Source of the DNA: Xylocopa sonorina
Taxonomy: Eukaryota; Arthropoda; Insecta; Hymenoptera; Apidae
Reading direction: 5' to 3'
Length of the DNA stretch: 64,000 nt
Assembly (NCBI RefSeq): GCF_050948175.1
Contig: NC_135197.1
Span: 10,806,501-10,870,500, forward strand
The position numbers and the translations under genes were made by a program. Of this stretch, positions 27,156 through 39,144 are shown piece after piece. Each line of letters begins with the position of its first letter. The first letter of the stretch is position 1. Below the pieces are notes generated by a model. That model saw nothing but the letters and a program-made list of their open reading frames with translations. It was not told the DNA's origin and made no database searches.

Positions 27156-30100
27156 ATGGGCGCGAATTTCATTGGAGACACCGCTACGATACGCCGGACA
27201 GAAATCCAATAATTCCCTTGCCCCGCTCGCCCGATAATAAATAGAAAACGATCGCGCGACGCCGCGGAAAAACGACGGCTTACGAGGCACGCGCGTTGCA
27301 CATTCGCCCCGGCTGACAACCTGTCAATTTTCCTTAATCCAACAAACTCTACCTCCCCCTTCTTTCGAACGAACCTAATTTTCTGCGGCGTTGGTTTCAG
27401 CCTTTGCACGCTTCCTTCGTTTCAGCTAGCAAAGAAGAAACTGTCGCGAGACATCGCTTTCTCCACGCCACTGGACAGATCGACGAGAAATTTCGCAAAG
27501 AATGATCCTTGCAACAACTGCGATAATTACGTATTTTTTTTTGAAGTTAGAAGAATGTAACCAAGATCTATCGTCTCTAATAAATTAACGTTAATGTTCC
27601 ATCTCGTTGTTACGTTGTAATTGCTCGCAACTACGAATCGTCGTCCCCGACAAATCGAGCCCGACCAGGTCGTCCACTCGGATCGGATTAGCCGAAACAG
27701 CGAGCGAGCACGCGCCTGCCCGCGCGTTTTATCTATCGGTGGGAAAATTCTGGCGGTCACTTTAACAATAATTGCACGCCGGCCACGGATTCGAGCCAGC
27801 TGCCACTGCGTTATTATTGCGTCGAGTGTAATTAATATTATTTCGCGTGTTCTATGGGGGGGCATGGTAACCGCGAGCGCGGGCAGGCATTATCACCGCG
27901 TTCTACAACGAGCGGTGATACGCAATAATTACTATTGTACGCGACAAACGAGCGAGCGCAGTTTTCAGCGGAAAGAGAAACGAGGGATCGCGACGAGGGA
28001 ATGCGTTCCGAATCCTATTTTCCCGCACCCCAGCAAGATTCGTTCTCCATCGCGTATCGCTCGAATTAATCACGTCGCCAGTAGCGACTCGTCCTCGAGT
28101 TCGCGCTCGCAGAAGCGAAATTAGTCGTTTCGATGTAATTTCGATCCCGAGGACGAAGCTTGCGGTGGCGCGTCGTCGAGTTGATTCTCGTTTAAGACGC
28201 GTTCGTTCTGCAGAGGGTCCGTTCGCGAGACTCCAAGTTGCATGTAATCAGCCATCTTGCGGTTCGCGCCACAACGCAGTCCACTCTTGATCCCGGCCAA
28301 TTTCTGACTGTCGTGCCATTAACCTCGGTAATAGCAATTACGTGCCCACTTCGGTGGATGCATCTTAACTGGGGCAGGGGCGAGGACTCGTTCTCCTTCT
28401 CAAAGGGCGTAGACGCGGGCGTATTAATTGCGAGTTCGCCTCGCCAGTCGGACGGACAGGTTACACAACCGAGCGCGGGCGAGTCCGAGTATTAATTGGA
28501 GTCTCAAACGAAACTGGTTGCGCGGTTCCGTACTTACGCTCGCCGAGTTGTATCTCAAAGTCCCATAACTGCACCAGTGGGAACCACGGTTTGTGTACTC
28601 GACGCGTGTAAATCTAAACGTACGCGCGACGAGACGCGAATGGAAGGTGACGAGGCCGGAAATGGGCGAAACCACCCACCCCTGAGAAGGGTGCGGAGGA
28701 GAGGAACGCGACGGATCAAGGAGGCTGTGCGTCGACGAGAAGAAAAGGCGGCGACGAGGATCGGTTGGAGTGTCGGGTGGTAAATGTATTCATCGTCGGA
28801 TGGGATGTCGAGAGGGGATCGATCGCGGTGGCTCGCTACATCTGCCAGAGGGATGCACCGTGACTGCGCTTTCGCTGCGAACGGCGGCGCACAATGGGAG
28901 AACGCCGGGGGAGCTTCTTAAGCGGCGGCTCCGCCTCTGTTTGATTTTTCTTCGCTTCCCCTCGAGTCCGTTCGAATGGTAATAGATTGTTTGCGCGAGA
29001 GCCAACCAAGAGTGGTTATCATCGAACGATTCTGCCCCCTTCCAAAACCGAGGCTTTGGTCTCGGGGAATTGAAATTGTCCAAGCAGCTTACCTTCTCCG
29101 TTCGCAGCGTCGATACAAACTGCGTTCCTTATCGATATTGCTCTTTAACCAGATCTCGATTCGAAGGGGAACGGAACCATTTAAACGCGCGAAATCCAGG
29201 CGAAACGAATGTTGGACATCGAGCGGTGCAATTATTGTCGGTAGACGCTGGGAGGAATCGCGAGCCTAGCCAATCTCGCGATTGTAAAAAGCCAAGAGCC
29301 CGCGTCTATCAGCTTAGCCGTGATAAAGGCCAATCTCCTTATTCCCAGCCAGGTGAAAGAGGCGTTTAAAGCAACGTCGCTCGCCCACGGAGGACGGTAA
29401 GCTCCGCGACGGGGATTTGGAATTCGTTCCGCGGCAAAAGGACCTGAGAGTGAACGCAAATTTCAAAGAATAACGTTCAGACGCTTCTATTCGATCGTCT
29501 CTCGAATACACCCTCGTAAGCTTGCCAGTGGATCGTGTAAAAAACGAAGCGATCTCCTCTCGATCGAGGGTAAATAAGTCGCGTTTAATTGAAACGCTCT
29601 TCGACGATTATAGCTTCGAGTCGCCGCGAAATAATTACGTTCGACGACGAACGAATGCAAGGGGAGCGAAAGAGAAAATTCCTCGAATTTCCAACGACTT
29701 TGAGTTGTTTTTTTTCCAGCTTCTCTTAGAAATTAAAAGACTTTTGGTCGACCCGCCCCAGAGAGCAACCGGGACAAACTTTCCTCGAAAGAATCTATTA
29801 TTACGTCGGCGTCGCTTTCATCTCGTTAATCTCTTGTTCTTGGCACGCCGCGTAAGCTTCGTGGCGTTGACAATTAATCAAAATTCTGCTCGAAGACCAC
29901 GAAAAGCTTTCTTGCCCGAGAGCTCGAGGCCTTTCGCGAACCTCGTCGAGGCTGCCGTCGCCTCGCGCACCCGAAACTTACGCGGTCTCGAGAGATGGCG
30001 TCGTAAAAAAAGGTGTCCTCGAGATAGCGAGGATGAAAGAAAAAAAAAATTATCGATAAGGGCTCTATAAGGTTCGTAACGGCCATTGGCGGCTCGTGCT

Positions 30101-33100
30101 CAGCCCGTCGCCAGATTAGGGGCCGTTTACGGTCGCTCGAACCGTGACGATCACTTTTTAACACAGTTTGCAACGGGACGAGGCTCTTTTGCCTGTGAAA
30201 TTTTTAAATCCCTTCACGACGATGTAACCACCGCTCTTCGGCTATGATAACGCCTCGTTTTCTTCCCGCGAGTGCTTTTGCGCTTGGGATTCTGAATTTC
30301 TAAATGGACGAGGGAGGATTTGGTTAAGGCACAGTTCGTTGAGTGAAATCGCTTCATCCTCTGAGAACAAAAACTGTATACTGGATATAAAAACGCAAAT
30401 AATAATTAGACATCAGATATTCTGATCTCACAGTCCGTCTTTCACGAGACACCATCCTCGCTCGTTTCGACTTCTCTCACGCCACCCCCGTTTCCGGTCC
30501 CCTCAGCCAGTCTTTTTCCGTTTGGGGCCGCGAGCACTTTATGAAACGCGGTAGCGACGCGTCAGGACACTCGAGGGCCATTCTAATTCGAGCTCAAGCG
30601 ACGTTAACGAGTCCCTCGGTGCGTGGGATACGTCGCGTCCATTTTATAATGCTACTTCAACCCCCGCCGCGTTACCAGCTCCAGCGGAAATCGTTGCACG
30701 CGTTAACGCGCGGAGAACCAACGGAACTCGCGTCACGTTCGATTCACCTTCGACTGATGCACGTTAACGTCGATAGTTTATGCAGATACACTGGTGGTTC
30801 GAAGGTGTGGCGGGATAAGTCGCTGGCGATATAAATTTCTGTAAATTTCTACCCTCCAAACCCCGTAATCCGTGTGGGAACGTCTGGGGTGTAAATCTTC
30901 GGTGTTTCGAGAACGCGTTACAAGTTTCACGACGGGTAGTTCTCGTATATCTTCGGCATTATCTTCAGTCGATAGGAGGCTATGGAACGTAAGATGCCAC
31001 GGCGCTTTACTGCCATAATCTTTAGGGTCCGTACACGCGACGACGTAAAAGTTGACGGTACAGCTTAATTCCGGGCGACGTCGTGAAACTGCTTTACGCA
31101 AATGCGTGTCGCCGAGTTTTTACGGTTACCACCTCGCTCTGGGCTATAGCTAGAGTGAATCACGATCGCGTCGGAGAGGACGAGCGCGTACGTGCAGGAT
31201 GGAGTCCTTCCTCGTGAAATTCAGACCGACGGGACGGTTAACGCTTCCATAACGAAGTCCACGGTGAAACGAGAAATTGAAATTCTTTCATTAAAGTTTC
31301 CTGCTCGACAAACTTCCTTCCCGAGTCTCACTCGCGAGTGTATCGTTACGAAGTTCGTAAAATTATGCGGCTGGTAATCGAAAGATAAAGCAGCGATCGC
31401 GAGGCTCGATCGATCGGTTGCTCGATGATTCTTCGGGATCGCCGTGGCGAAAGGATAATCCCGTCCTCGTCCGTTCCTCTGCCCGTGGCTTAGTTCGCAC
31501 CCTCAGCATTTATGAAAAGCCTCGCGAAGCGGTGGCAGAGGCCTGCGCCGCTTTAAGCCGTTCGGATCGGCGCGCGTATCCCACTCGACGAGGGTGCCAC
31601 TTCGCAACTTTGATCATCGCCAGGAAGAAACGACCGCTCGAGGGCTGTTGTGCGCTGCCTCGTGCTTAAAGCCTATTTATAGGTCTAACGTGACCCATAT
31701 CGCATCGCTCTTTTTCACTGGTATAACCCAAAAAGCCTACTGGCAGAAGTTCTTTGTACGCGAATCGAACCACCACCCGGAAATCCCTCGTTTGTCTCGT
31801 CTTAATAGGCTGCACGGAAACCGCGACGACACTTGCGCGCGAACTTCTCGAAAGCTTTCGTCGAGACCAGCTCGTCGAGGGAAACGTCTTCCATTTATGA
31901 GCTCTGTTTAAGAAGCGCGCGTCTCGACGTGGATGCGCCTCGCTGCGCGATGCGTTGAATGGTACAAGACGTTTCACAGGCTTTCTCTCTCCTCGAGGCC
32001 GTAGTTTCGAAAGGACCCGCAACTTGGAGCAGCTCCACCGTAGAAATCCGGCTAAACTGTTGCTCGAAAGCTGCGACGGGGTTGGTCTTCATGGAAATTA
32101 GCTGCTTTTTGCGGGCTCTAGATTCCGCGCGGCTCCTATTTATGCGGCATAAACGCCACGGCACGTAAGACATTACGGGGTTGCGTCCGAACTTCAGTTT
32201 CAGCAGACGCGGCTAATCCACGGACGCGAACCCTCCGCGGAAGTTCTAATCAACTCGCTGCAGTCGAGCAAGTTTTATGAACCGTGAAAACATATTCCAA
32301 CGAGATGGCTGCGATATCTCCCCGTTCAGCCGCGGCGATTGGACGATTTTGACAGCGCCCGTGAAAAGTAAATCTCGAGAAATATGCAGCGAACTAATTG
32401 GACACGGATATTCGACGAAACTCTGCTTAACGAGAGCCAACAACGCCGCGTAATAACGAGTCAAAGTAAAACTTCGTTGCTGTTACTCTTTGTTACAGAA
32501 TTCGAAGAAGTTGAGGGCAACGGGAAGAATTGCACGCGAACCCGTGGATGTTGATCTTCTAGTTAAGAGGAATTCAACGTGAGTACGAGTTTTTCTCTTA
32601 CCAAGAACTCTCTGGCTTAATCTTTTTTACCTGCGTTTAAAATCCCATCGAGACGATTTCTTCTTCTCCGCGGGAATCATGTTGAAGCAACTTCTCTAGT
32701 TTCTCGGGCTCGCTCGCGCGGAAATTCCTGCGCTAAAATTTCCACCATTTGTCCGCATCTTCGACGCCAAGATTTCGTTGCCAGGCGCTGGAAGGTTCCG
32801 CGCCGTTTCATCGGTTGCAGTTTCCACCGGCAATACCTGTCCGTCAGACGTTCTCAAGATGGATCGCATTGGACGGGCGGCAGTTTCGCAGAGGCAGAGC
32901 CAAAGCCGAGCAGACAATGTTGCACGGCGGAAGACGCCCGCTCGAATTTTCGTAAATCATCGCGTATCAACGACCCGACCGATTTATGAAAGCGTATAAT
33001 GGAATCGACGAGCGGCTGTTATTTATCGTATCGCCGGCTATAAAATTTTCCGCCGCTCGAGGCGCGAACTCGTTATTTACGAGCGCCACTCGTAATGCGC

Positions 33101-35040
33101 TCCAACTATTTTAACGCTAAGAAATTATCCGCGCCCTCGACCAGCCGCGAACTTCCCTTCGACGTTCCATCGTAACTCACGAGAACGGGTAAGAAGTTCT
33201 TCGCGGATTTTCCGTTCCGCCATCCGCGACGATCTCGTTTCGCCCAGGTCGCTCGTTCGATGACCACCTGTGCGCTGGGGTGCGATCGAATAAACGAATT
33301 CGTGAAATTTTACCTGCACGATGTTCTGTTACTGTCGAGAGGAATCGCGAAGGTTTCGCTGGCGAGCGAAACCCGTGGAGAAACTTTCCTTGGAGCGAGG
33401 GACAATTTATTGATCGAAGGTAATATCGAATCGTGAAGTTCGAAGCCGGTTCGAGAAAACAACCGCTTAAATCTACTATCACTAGCTAGTAGTGATGCTA
33501 CATTATACTTGGTCGTTTAATTCGAGCAAACACTCGATTTAAAAAAGTACTACCTCGTTCGAAATTCGAGAGCAGTTCGACGTTCGTGACACTCCTTCCT
33601 CGAGTTTCGATGCATCGAGGTAGTCGGTTAGAATTTACATTTACCCGATTCCAGAGATCTGTTGGGTCGATCCTGCCGGAAGGGAGCTCGAGGATCACTA
33701 TTCGCCTAACGAACGAGGCAGCTTCGTAAAACGCCCAACTGTAGAGTGGTCCAGGCTGTAAAATACGTGTAAGGGCGGGGAAGGCTCGAGCAACGTTCTC
33801 CAGTAACTTATTTATAATTATACGCCAGCGGCGCTATTGATCGGCCTAATTGGATCCGCGGTCGAACGCGAAATAATCGATGGCGGTGGCCAATTCGAGA
33901 CGCTACCCGTCCTCTCTAGCTGGCGAATCTCATTAGCGTCGACCGGTGGATCGCGTGGAAATAAAAAGGACAGATCGAGAACGAACTTCCTTCGAATCGC
34001 TATCCACCCTCCCTGCCTAGCGAGCTGTTTCACAGTCCAGGAAGCCGTGGGTTCGATTTTACCCGGAACCAGGCCACCTTACTTTGTCCTTTCGAAGAAA
34101 AAAATACTCGACGCGGTTGGGGTGGCGTGCCCCGGCAAATTGGAACCGCGGTTATTGGGCGCATTCGTGATAAGTTAATTTACGTTGGCCACGGTGGAAT
34201 ACCGTGTCGGGAGCTCTTGTTATCGTCCGCGTAAATGGACGTTTTTATTGTATCATATTTCAAAGTTGAACGTCCCGAATAAATACGAGATACCTCCAAA
34301 AATTTATATATATTATCCTAGCGATTGAATTAGCAGATTTTATCGAAAATGAAACATGTGATCATCGCGAGAGGAGATACGAACGAGAGGGACGCGACTA
34401 ACAATGTGTATTTTAGAGGAAGGGAAGTCGATAGGTAATTATTTCCCGTGCCTTTATGACCGTGTCACGATAGCACCCGCCGGAAATCGTGAGAGGGGTA
34501 TTAGGCAACACTCGCCGCGGAAGATTTATAGTTCCGAAGGCCTCGACACGCGAGCACCTTTTCAGATAGGAAGAGCAAGCTGGCGTTGGCCCAAATTGCC
34601 GAATATCCGAAGACACCGCGGGCACTTATTATTTACTGGCTTGGCTGCGAAACCCACCCCCTACGGCACGTGACGCACGCAGATTCCCACCGACCGTCTA
34701 CTCACGGGACTGGAAAGCAGCGCGCATTTTTCCGCATATAAATCTTCCCCGGTCGAAAGCGAGCGGCTAGGTGAATTTCGACTTCGCCCCAGTTCGAACG
34801 AGGGATGCCAGGACCATTCTATAGAGGGATAGTAACTCTGGCTGAGTTCTGGCTGAAAAGATGACGTAGATCTTCGCGAGGAATCTGTGCAGCGATAGGG
34901 GAGAGATACAGGGCGAGGAAACCAGGGGAGGAAGCGTTCTCGTCTGTGATCCGACGAAGGTGTCGCGGATTTTCGTTAATTTCAGAAAGCTCTCGTCTGT
35001 CCGACTCGACAGCTTCCGTTGAACGCTGTCTTCGTTCGTG

Positions 35041-35048
35041 TATAAAAG
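35041..35048 (+). promoter_or_regulatory. Consensus TATA box without clear initiator
   Basis: TATAAAAG followed by TTCATCG about 39 bp on, a poor initiator match. The first downstream ATG (35156) opens only 37 codons with a hydrophobic start (MLATFPAVFAG). Weak evidence for a promoter. Confidence 0.18.
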
Positions 35049-36431
35049 AGCGAACACGTTGCGACAGCACTCGATTTTCATCGACTTCGTGCATCCTTTA
35101 AGGACGAGTTACGGTTCGTTGCAGTGATACTTAATTTCTTGTATAACTGGAAGAGATGCTCGCTACGTTTCCGGCGGTTTTCGCAGGGTTAAATATTCAT
35201 AGAGCGCGAGATACGTCGGTTATTGCAACCGGATCGTACCACGATCCCGTCTCTGTGAATTATAAATAACAGAGGTTCGGTATCGCAGCGGAGCATTCGA
35301 TACGATCGCGTTTTAGCGAGTCGAGTAGACGTGTCTAATGACTACGAGAGCGTCGTTGGGGTCTGTTCGAAGCGGAGGAGCCAGCAAGATCAGCTGCGAC
35401 CAGCTTTGACCAAATAATAGCCGCAATCAGCTTTGTAATGCATCTTCGCTACCGCTGCGACGCGTCGCGTTGCATAATCCGTATAATCCCAACCGTACAC
35501 GCGGGTGCACGGATTTCGCGAATCAAGCTCGTTACAATTAGCCAGCCTTTGGCGCGGCGCTTGAAAAATTGAAGGGAACGCCGCGTGACAAAGCCACCAC
35601 GGTTGCCCTTTTCAGCGCGCGTATCGTCTCACAATCGCGCGGTATTTTATATTCCGTCGAGTTGGCTTTTGGTGGCTTTTATTGCCGCCATACTACACGT
35701 TTGTACGTGCATCTGCGCGCGGGATATTTCATCGTTCGTCATCACTTTTCTGTTTTTTGTTATTTTTTGTTTTTTAATAAAACACTCGAATATATTTCAA
35801 ACGGTAGCCTAGAATTTTCCTTTTCTCGAATTCCTACGCGAGGCACACGCGACGCATCGATCTTTTACAATGCTCGGGACGCGTGACGCCGATAGCGAAC
35901 GCGTCGAGCGATACGCGCGCGACGAAACAAAAACCAGGGACGAGAAGAACGGTCGATCGGATCTTCGACCGCGATTCATATAAACAAATTCACCGGAAAC
36001 GAGGCGCCCACCCCCTTAACCGCCCTCGGAACGCGGACTCGGTCTGCTCGCGAGGCAACAGCCAATTTCCTGGTAATCCGCTCTCGGCGGAGCGTTATCG
36101 TGAATTCAGCGTAACGGCTGGCGTTGACAGGGCGTAACTAAATATCAGTAAAACGCATTGTTTCGCGATCGACAGCGACCGCGGTTACATCGTCGCAATC
36201 CCCGATAGCAGGGGTCTGTGTTTCGCGCACGCGACACGTCCAGCGCGTTACCGTGTCGTCCCCGTTGACAAATTCATACACGCCGGTAACGTTCGATTCC
36301 ACCAATTCCACTGATCGATTGTCCCCGCTGCAATTGAAAGCCCGTTCCATCCGAGCCGGACGATAAACAGAGTCGAAAACGAGTAATGCGCGGGTGCGAC
36401 ACGGGGATCGCGACCCTTTAAATTCGCGATA

Positions 36432-36454
36432 GAAAAAAAAAGGAAAAAAAAGAA
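36432..36454 (+). repeat. A-rich tract
   Basis: Two runs of eight to nine A split by GG, then GAATAAT. Confidence 0.8.
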
Positions 36455-36589
36455 TAATAGTCGAGGTCTCCAGGACACGAGAGCGGTGAGCTTTGTCAAC
36501 GACGAGTCTCAAATTTCTGCAGGTAACAAATGGCCGCTTCGAGACGCGCTAATGCTCAGACGCGATGGCGCTCGCCACCCCTCGCTGGG

Positions 36590-36617
36590 ATGTTCGCGAA
36601 TTTTTGTTCGCGAACAT
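36590..36617. repeat. Perfect 11-bp hairpin, 6-nt loop
   Basis: ATGTTCGCGAA (36590-36600) and TTCGCGAACAT (36607-36617) pair perfectly around tttttg. A second tight hairpin lies about 300 bp downstream (36920-36944). Confidence 0.6.
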
Positions 36618-36919
36618 AGGACGACATAGCGAGCCATACGAGGAAACGTCCGAAGGAACTCTCTTGCTCGCGAATGAGTTGGAAAAAGTGCGAATAAAGG
36701 ACCATCGTTTCAGAGTACAAGGGGGTGTGTTTCGGCGAACGCTTGAAGTTTAAAGAGAGGAGATGCTGTCGCAGCTTCAACAAGTCGTAAACGAAATTTC
36801 GCGACTCTCGTTACACCTCTGACACCGGGTGGATCGCTAGATTTTTGCGACAGAGTTTTAATAAACCCTGCACGTGCAGCGGGCTTTTTTGCGCGTTGTT
36901 CCCCTCCCGCACACGCAGC

Positions 36920-36944
36920 TTTCATCGTTGCTGGAACGATGAAA
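36920..36944. repeat. Perfect 10-bp hairpin, 5-nt loop
   Basis: TTTCATCGTT (36920-36929) and AACGATGAAA (36935-36944) pair around gctgg. The 3' side runs into a short A tract. It lies about 40 bp after the palindrome CTGCACGTGCAG (36868-36879), which contains a CACGTG E-box. Confidence 0.55.
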
Positions 36945-37500
36945 AAATACCTGGAGCGCGAGCGTTGAAATTACTTTGATAATTTAGCGAAGGAACTCGT
37001 TCACGACGCGCTGGTGAAGAATAACTCGATGGCGGATAATGAAGTTCCCTACCCTTCAACGCCCCGTCGTTCACGGTTGATAATGCTGCTGGTAATTAGG
37101 GGACGATGTAATTATAATAAGAAGGTATAAACAGCGGAACGTCGTGAAAGGCTGTTCGATATTAATCGCAAAAAGGCGTGCCATCCACGAAGGCGAATTA
37201 TACCTGCGCCAGTGCGCGGACGAACAGTGAATTAAGTCCAGCTATGGCCAGACACGAAAAAGGCGTATCCTCCCGGGAAGTCGAAAGCATTGCCAAAGGG
37301 TGGAATCCTGGGCTGGTATAACTACAGTGTCTGAAGTTGAGCCAGTTCTTCCCATTGCTATTCATATGTTCTACTTTTCGTCCACCCTTTTTTCGCTTCT
37401 CTACGGGATATTCTACTGCGAATCCCAGATACAACCACCCCCCCTGGATGTTCTCACGTTGTTGATCATACGAATCCGTGAAACAGATTTCCCTCTGATA

Positions 37501-37502
37501 TA
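37501..37502. repeat. TA target-site duplication, left
   Basis: TA directly abutting the left terminal CAGTG. It matches the TA at 39152-39153, as expected for a Tc1/mariner insertion. The base before it is part of another TA (37499-37500), so the empty site probably read ctgataTAtttcatc. Confidence 0.93.
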
Positions 37503-37509
37503 CAGTGCT

Positions 37510-37528
37510 GGACAAAAGTATTGGCACA
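37510..37528 (+). promoter_or_regulatory. Outer transposase-binding direct repeat, left
   Basis: GGACAAAAGTATTGGCACA, repeated identically at the inner end of the same terminal repeat. Function as a transposase-binding site is inferred from other IR/DR Tc1 elements. Confidence 0.8.
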
Positions 37529-37683
37529 GCATGATTGTTATGATAAAAATGCTTATAACTATGAAACAAATTGTTAAAAAGGAAAAATTTGTTTACACGT
37601 TTATTTATTTATTATTCTAGATTATTATTTAACAGAAACAGTAATATAAATAAAGTGATATGCGAAATAATAACAAAAACATA

Positions 37684-37689
37684 TTTATT
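37684..37689 (-). terminator. Candidate polyadenylation signal for the transposase
   Basis: AATAAA on the minus strand (CTCAATAAATAT), about 64 nt after the transposase stop and inside the left terminal repeat. Further overlapping AATAAA words on the same strand lie at 37600-37613. Position and sequence fit a poly(A) signal; use is inferred. Confidence 0.45.
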
Positions 37690-37704
37690 GAGCGTTTTAA
37701 GCAT

Positions 37705-37723
37705 GGACAAAAGTATTGGCACA
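37705..37723 (+). promoter_or_regulatory. Inner transposase-binding direct repeat, left
   Basis: Second copy of the 19-bp word, 195 bp from the outer copy, at the exact inner boundary of the terminal repeat. That the inverted repeat ends where this word ends supports it as a functional unit. Confidence 0.8.
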
Positions 37724-37752
37724 AATGATTGAAAGTACTTAGAAATTAAAAA

Positions 37753-38781
37753 TTAATATTTGGTTGGCCCTCCATTCCTCATGATAACTTCCTTCAATCG
37801 TTTTGGCATTGAAGTTACCAATTTTTTTGTAAAATCCGGCTCTATATTGTTCCATTCTTGTAAAATAATAGCTTTTAATTGGTTTTTGTTTGTTATATTA
37901 TATTTTCTAATTTTTTTTTCTAATTCATTCCAAACATGTTCGATGGGATTCATGTCTGGACTCTGGGGTGGGGTATTTAATGTATGTGCGGTATTGTAAA
38001 CGATCCATTGTCGTACAATATAGGCAGTATGTTTTGGATCATGGTCTTGTTGAAAATAAAAATCACGCGGGAGATTTAATTTATTAGCACTTTTAAATAA
38101 ATTTTCCTTTAATATATTTAAATATACATATTTGTCCATAATCTCATCTATGAATACTAATTCGCCAACCCCAGACGCTGCAATGGAACCCCATACCATG
38201 ACTCCACCTCCTCCATGTTTCACAGTGGCTTGTAAATGTTGTGGATCCATTTCCGTATTTGGCTTTCTCCAAACTAATACTCTGCCATCTGATTTAAATA
38301 TATTAAATTTAGTTTCATCTGAAAATAATACGTTATTCCAGAATGTGGGATCCTTTTTTATAAATTCTTTTGCAAATTCTTTTCTCATCTTCCGATTCTT
38401 CTTGGATATGTATGGTTTCCTTCTTGCGACACACGCAGAATATCCCGCATCTTTTAACACTCTCCGTATAGTTTTCGAACTTACTTCTTTTTTATTTTCT
38501 TCATTTAACTTTGCTCTAAGTTGTGATGAGTTTAATTTACAATTTATTTTCACTTCCTTTACAATTTTCCGTTTTTCTCTAACTGTTAACTTTGAGGGAC
38601 GTCCACTTCGATTCCTACTTTTGAAATCTGATTGATTCTCAAATCGTTTTACGACACTTCTAATAGTGAATCGACTTCTATTAACACTTTTTGCTATTTC
38701 ACTATAAGATTTTCGCATTTTGTGCAAATTTAATATTATTTTTCTCTCTTCACTTGTAGTTTCTTTCCCTCTTCTTGACAT
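37753..38781 (-). CDS. Tc1-family DD34E transposase, full length
   Basis: 342 residues, the usual length for Tc1 transposases, with no internal stop. It would bind the element's terminal repeats in the nucleus and catalyse excision and reinsertion at TA. In order: a first helix-turn-helix (about residues 9-50, with YSEIAKSVNRSRFTI), a GRPR-like hinge (SGRPSKLT, 59-66, GRPS rather than GRPR), a second helix-turn-helix (about 67-113), a basic patch likely to be the nuclear localisation signal (KKNRKMRK, 127-134), then the RNase H-like catalytic domain. The catalytic triad is complete: D155 in LFSDETKF, D246 in FQQDHDPKH and E281 in DMNPIEHVWNELE, with 34 residues between the last two (DD34E). 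The glycine-rich box KHGGGGVMVWGS is at 188-199. The start ATG has A at -3. All of this is read directly; activity is inferred. Confidence 0.97.
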   Translation of the reverse strand: MSRRGKETTSEERKIILNLHKMRKSYSEIAKSVNRSRFTIRSVVKRFENQSDFKSRNRSGRPSKLTVREKRKIVKEVKINCKLNSSQLRAKLNEENKKEVSSKTIRRVLKDAGYSACVARRKPYISKKNRKMRKEFAKEFIKKDPTFWNNVLFSDETKFNIFKSDGRVLVWRKPNTEMDPQHLQATVKHGGGGVMVWGSIAASGVGELVFIDEIMDKYVYLNILKENLFKSANKLNLPRDFYFQQDHDPKHTAYIVRQWIVYNTAHTLNTPPQSPDMNPIEHVWNELEKKIRKYNITNKNQLKAIILQEWNNIEPDFTKKLVTSMPKRLKEVIMRNGGPTKY

Positions 38782-38930
38782 TGTTGCTTGTTATATTTCC
38801 TATGTTGCTAATCGACTGAACTTAAGGATGACTGTTAGAAAAAATGACTATCAGGGAATCCCCTACCTATACCATCAAGTGACAATCGGATTTTTTCCGG
38901 AGAGATACAACTACACTAAATTTTGTATAA
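38782..38930 (-). promoter_or_regulatory. 5' leader/promoter interval of the transposase
   Basis: 149 bp between the transposase ATG and the right terminal repeat. On the minus strand it contains TCAGTC (38814-38819), a match to the arthropod initiator TCAKTY, about 36 bp upstream of the ATG. I see no TATA box at the matching distance. A start site here is plausible but unproven. Confidence 0.35.
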
Positions 38931-38949
38931 TGTGCCAATACTTTTGTCC
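38931..38949 (-). promoter_or_regulatory. Inner transposase-binding direct repeat, right
   Basis: Inverted copy of the 19-bp word at the inner edge of the right terminal repeat. Confidence 0.8.
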
Positions 38950-39125
38950 ATGCTTAAAACGCTCAATAAATATGTTTTTGTTATTATTTCGCATATCACT
39001 TTATTTATATTACTGTTTCTGTTAAATAATAATCTAGAATAATAAATAAATAAACGTGTAAACAAATTTTTCCTTTTTAACAATTTGTTTCATAGTTATA
39101 AGCATTTTTATCATAACAATCATGC

Positions 39126-39144
39126 TGTGCCAATACTTTTGTCC
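39126..39144 (-). promoter_or_regulatory. Outer transposase-binding direct repeat, right
   Basis: Inverted copy of the 19-bp word near the right end of the element, 7 bp from the terminal base. Confidence 0.8.

Larger units (their letters stand above)
21001..28000. other. Host non-coding DNA, no gene recognised
   Basis: Two purine-rich tracts (24237, 27115) and frames of up to 184 codons (21759-22313 plus) with no recognisable domain. No RNA gene found. Confidence 0.6.
28001..37500. other. Host non-coding DNA up to the transposon
   Basis: Holds the TATA-like site at 35041, the hairpins at 36590 and 36920, the E-box palindrome at 36868-36879 and a 12-bp palindrome CGCGTTAACGCG at 30699-30710. 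The last 300 bp before the transposon show no sign that a gene is interrupted. Confidence 0.6.
37503..37723 (+). repeat. Left terminal inverted repeat of the Tc1-like element (221 bp)
   Basis: Begins CAGTGCTGGACAAAAG and is the exact reverse complement of 38931-39151; I compared the two copies throughout and found no mismatch. The 19-bp word GGACAAAAGTATTGGCACA occurs near its outer end (37510-37528) and again at its inner end (37705-37723). This is the inverted-repeat/direct-repeat layout of elements such as Sleeping Beauty and Minos, where each repeat carries two transposase-binding sites. It also contains several AATAAA words on the minus strand. Confidence 0.97.

Noticed and set aside
34040..34075. 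GTGGGTTCGATTTTACCC, resembling a tRNA T-arm/B box
   Set aside because: No matching acceptor stem, anticodon stem or A box upstream. Other TTCGA words near 31765, 57847 and 59318 fail the same test.
38132..38635. 167-codon plus-strand frame and neighbouring plus frames inside the transposon
   Set aside because: Antisense shadows of the transposase; AT-rich, hydrophobic and without independent signals.
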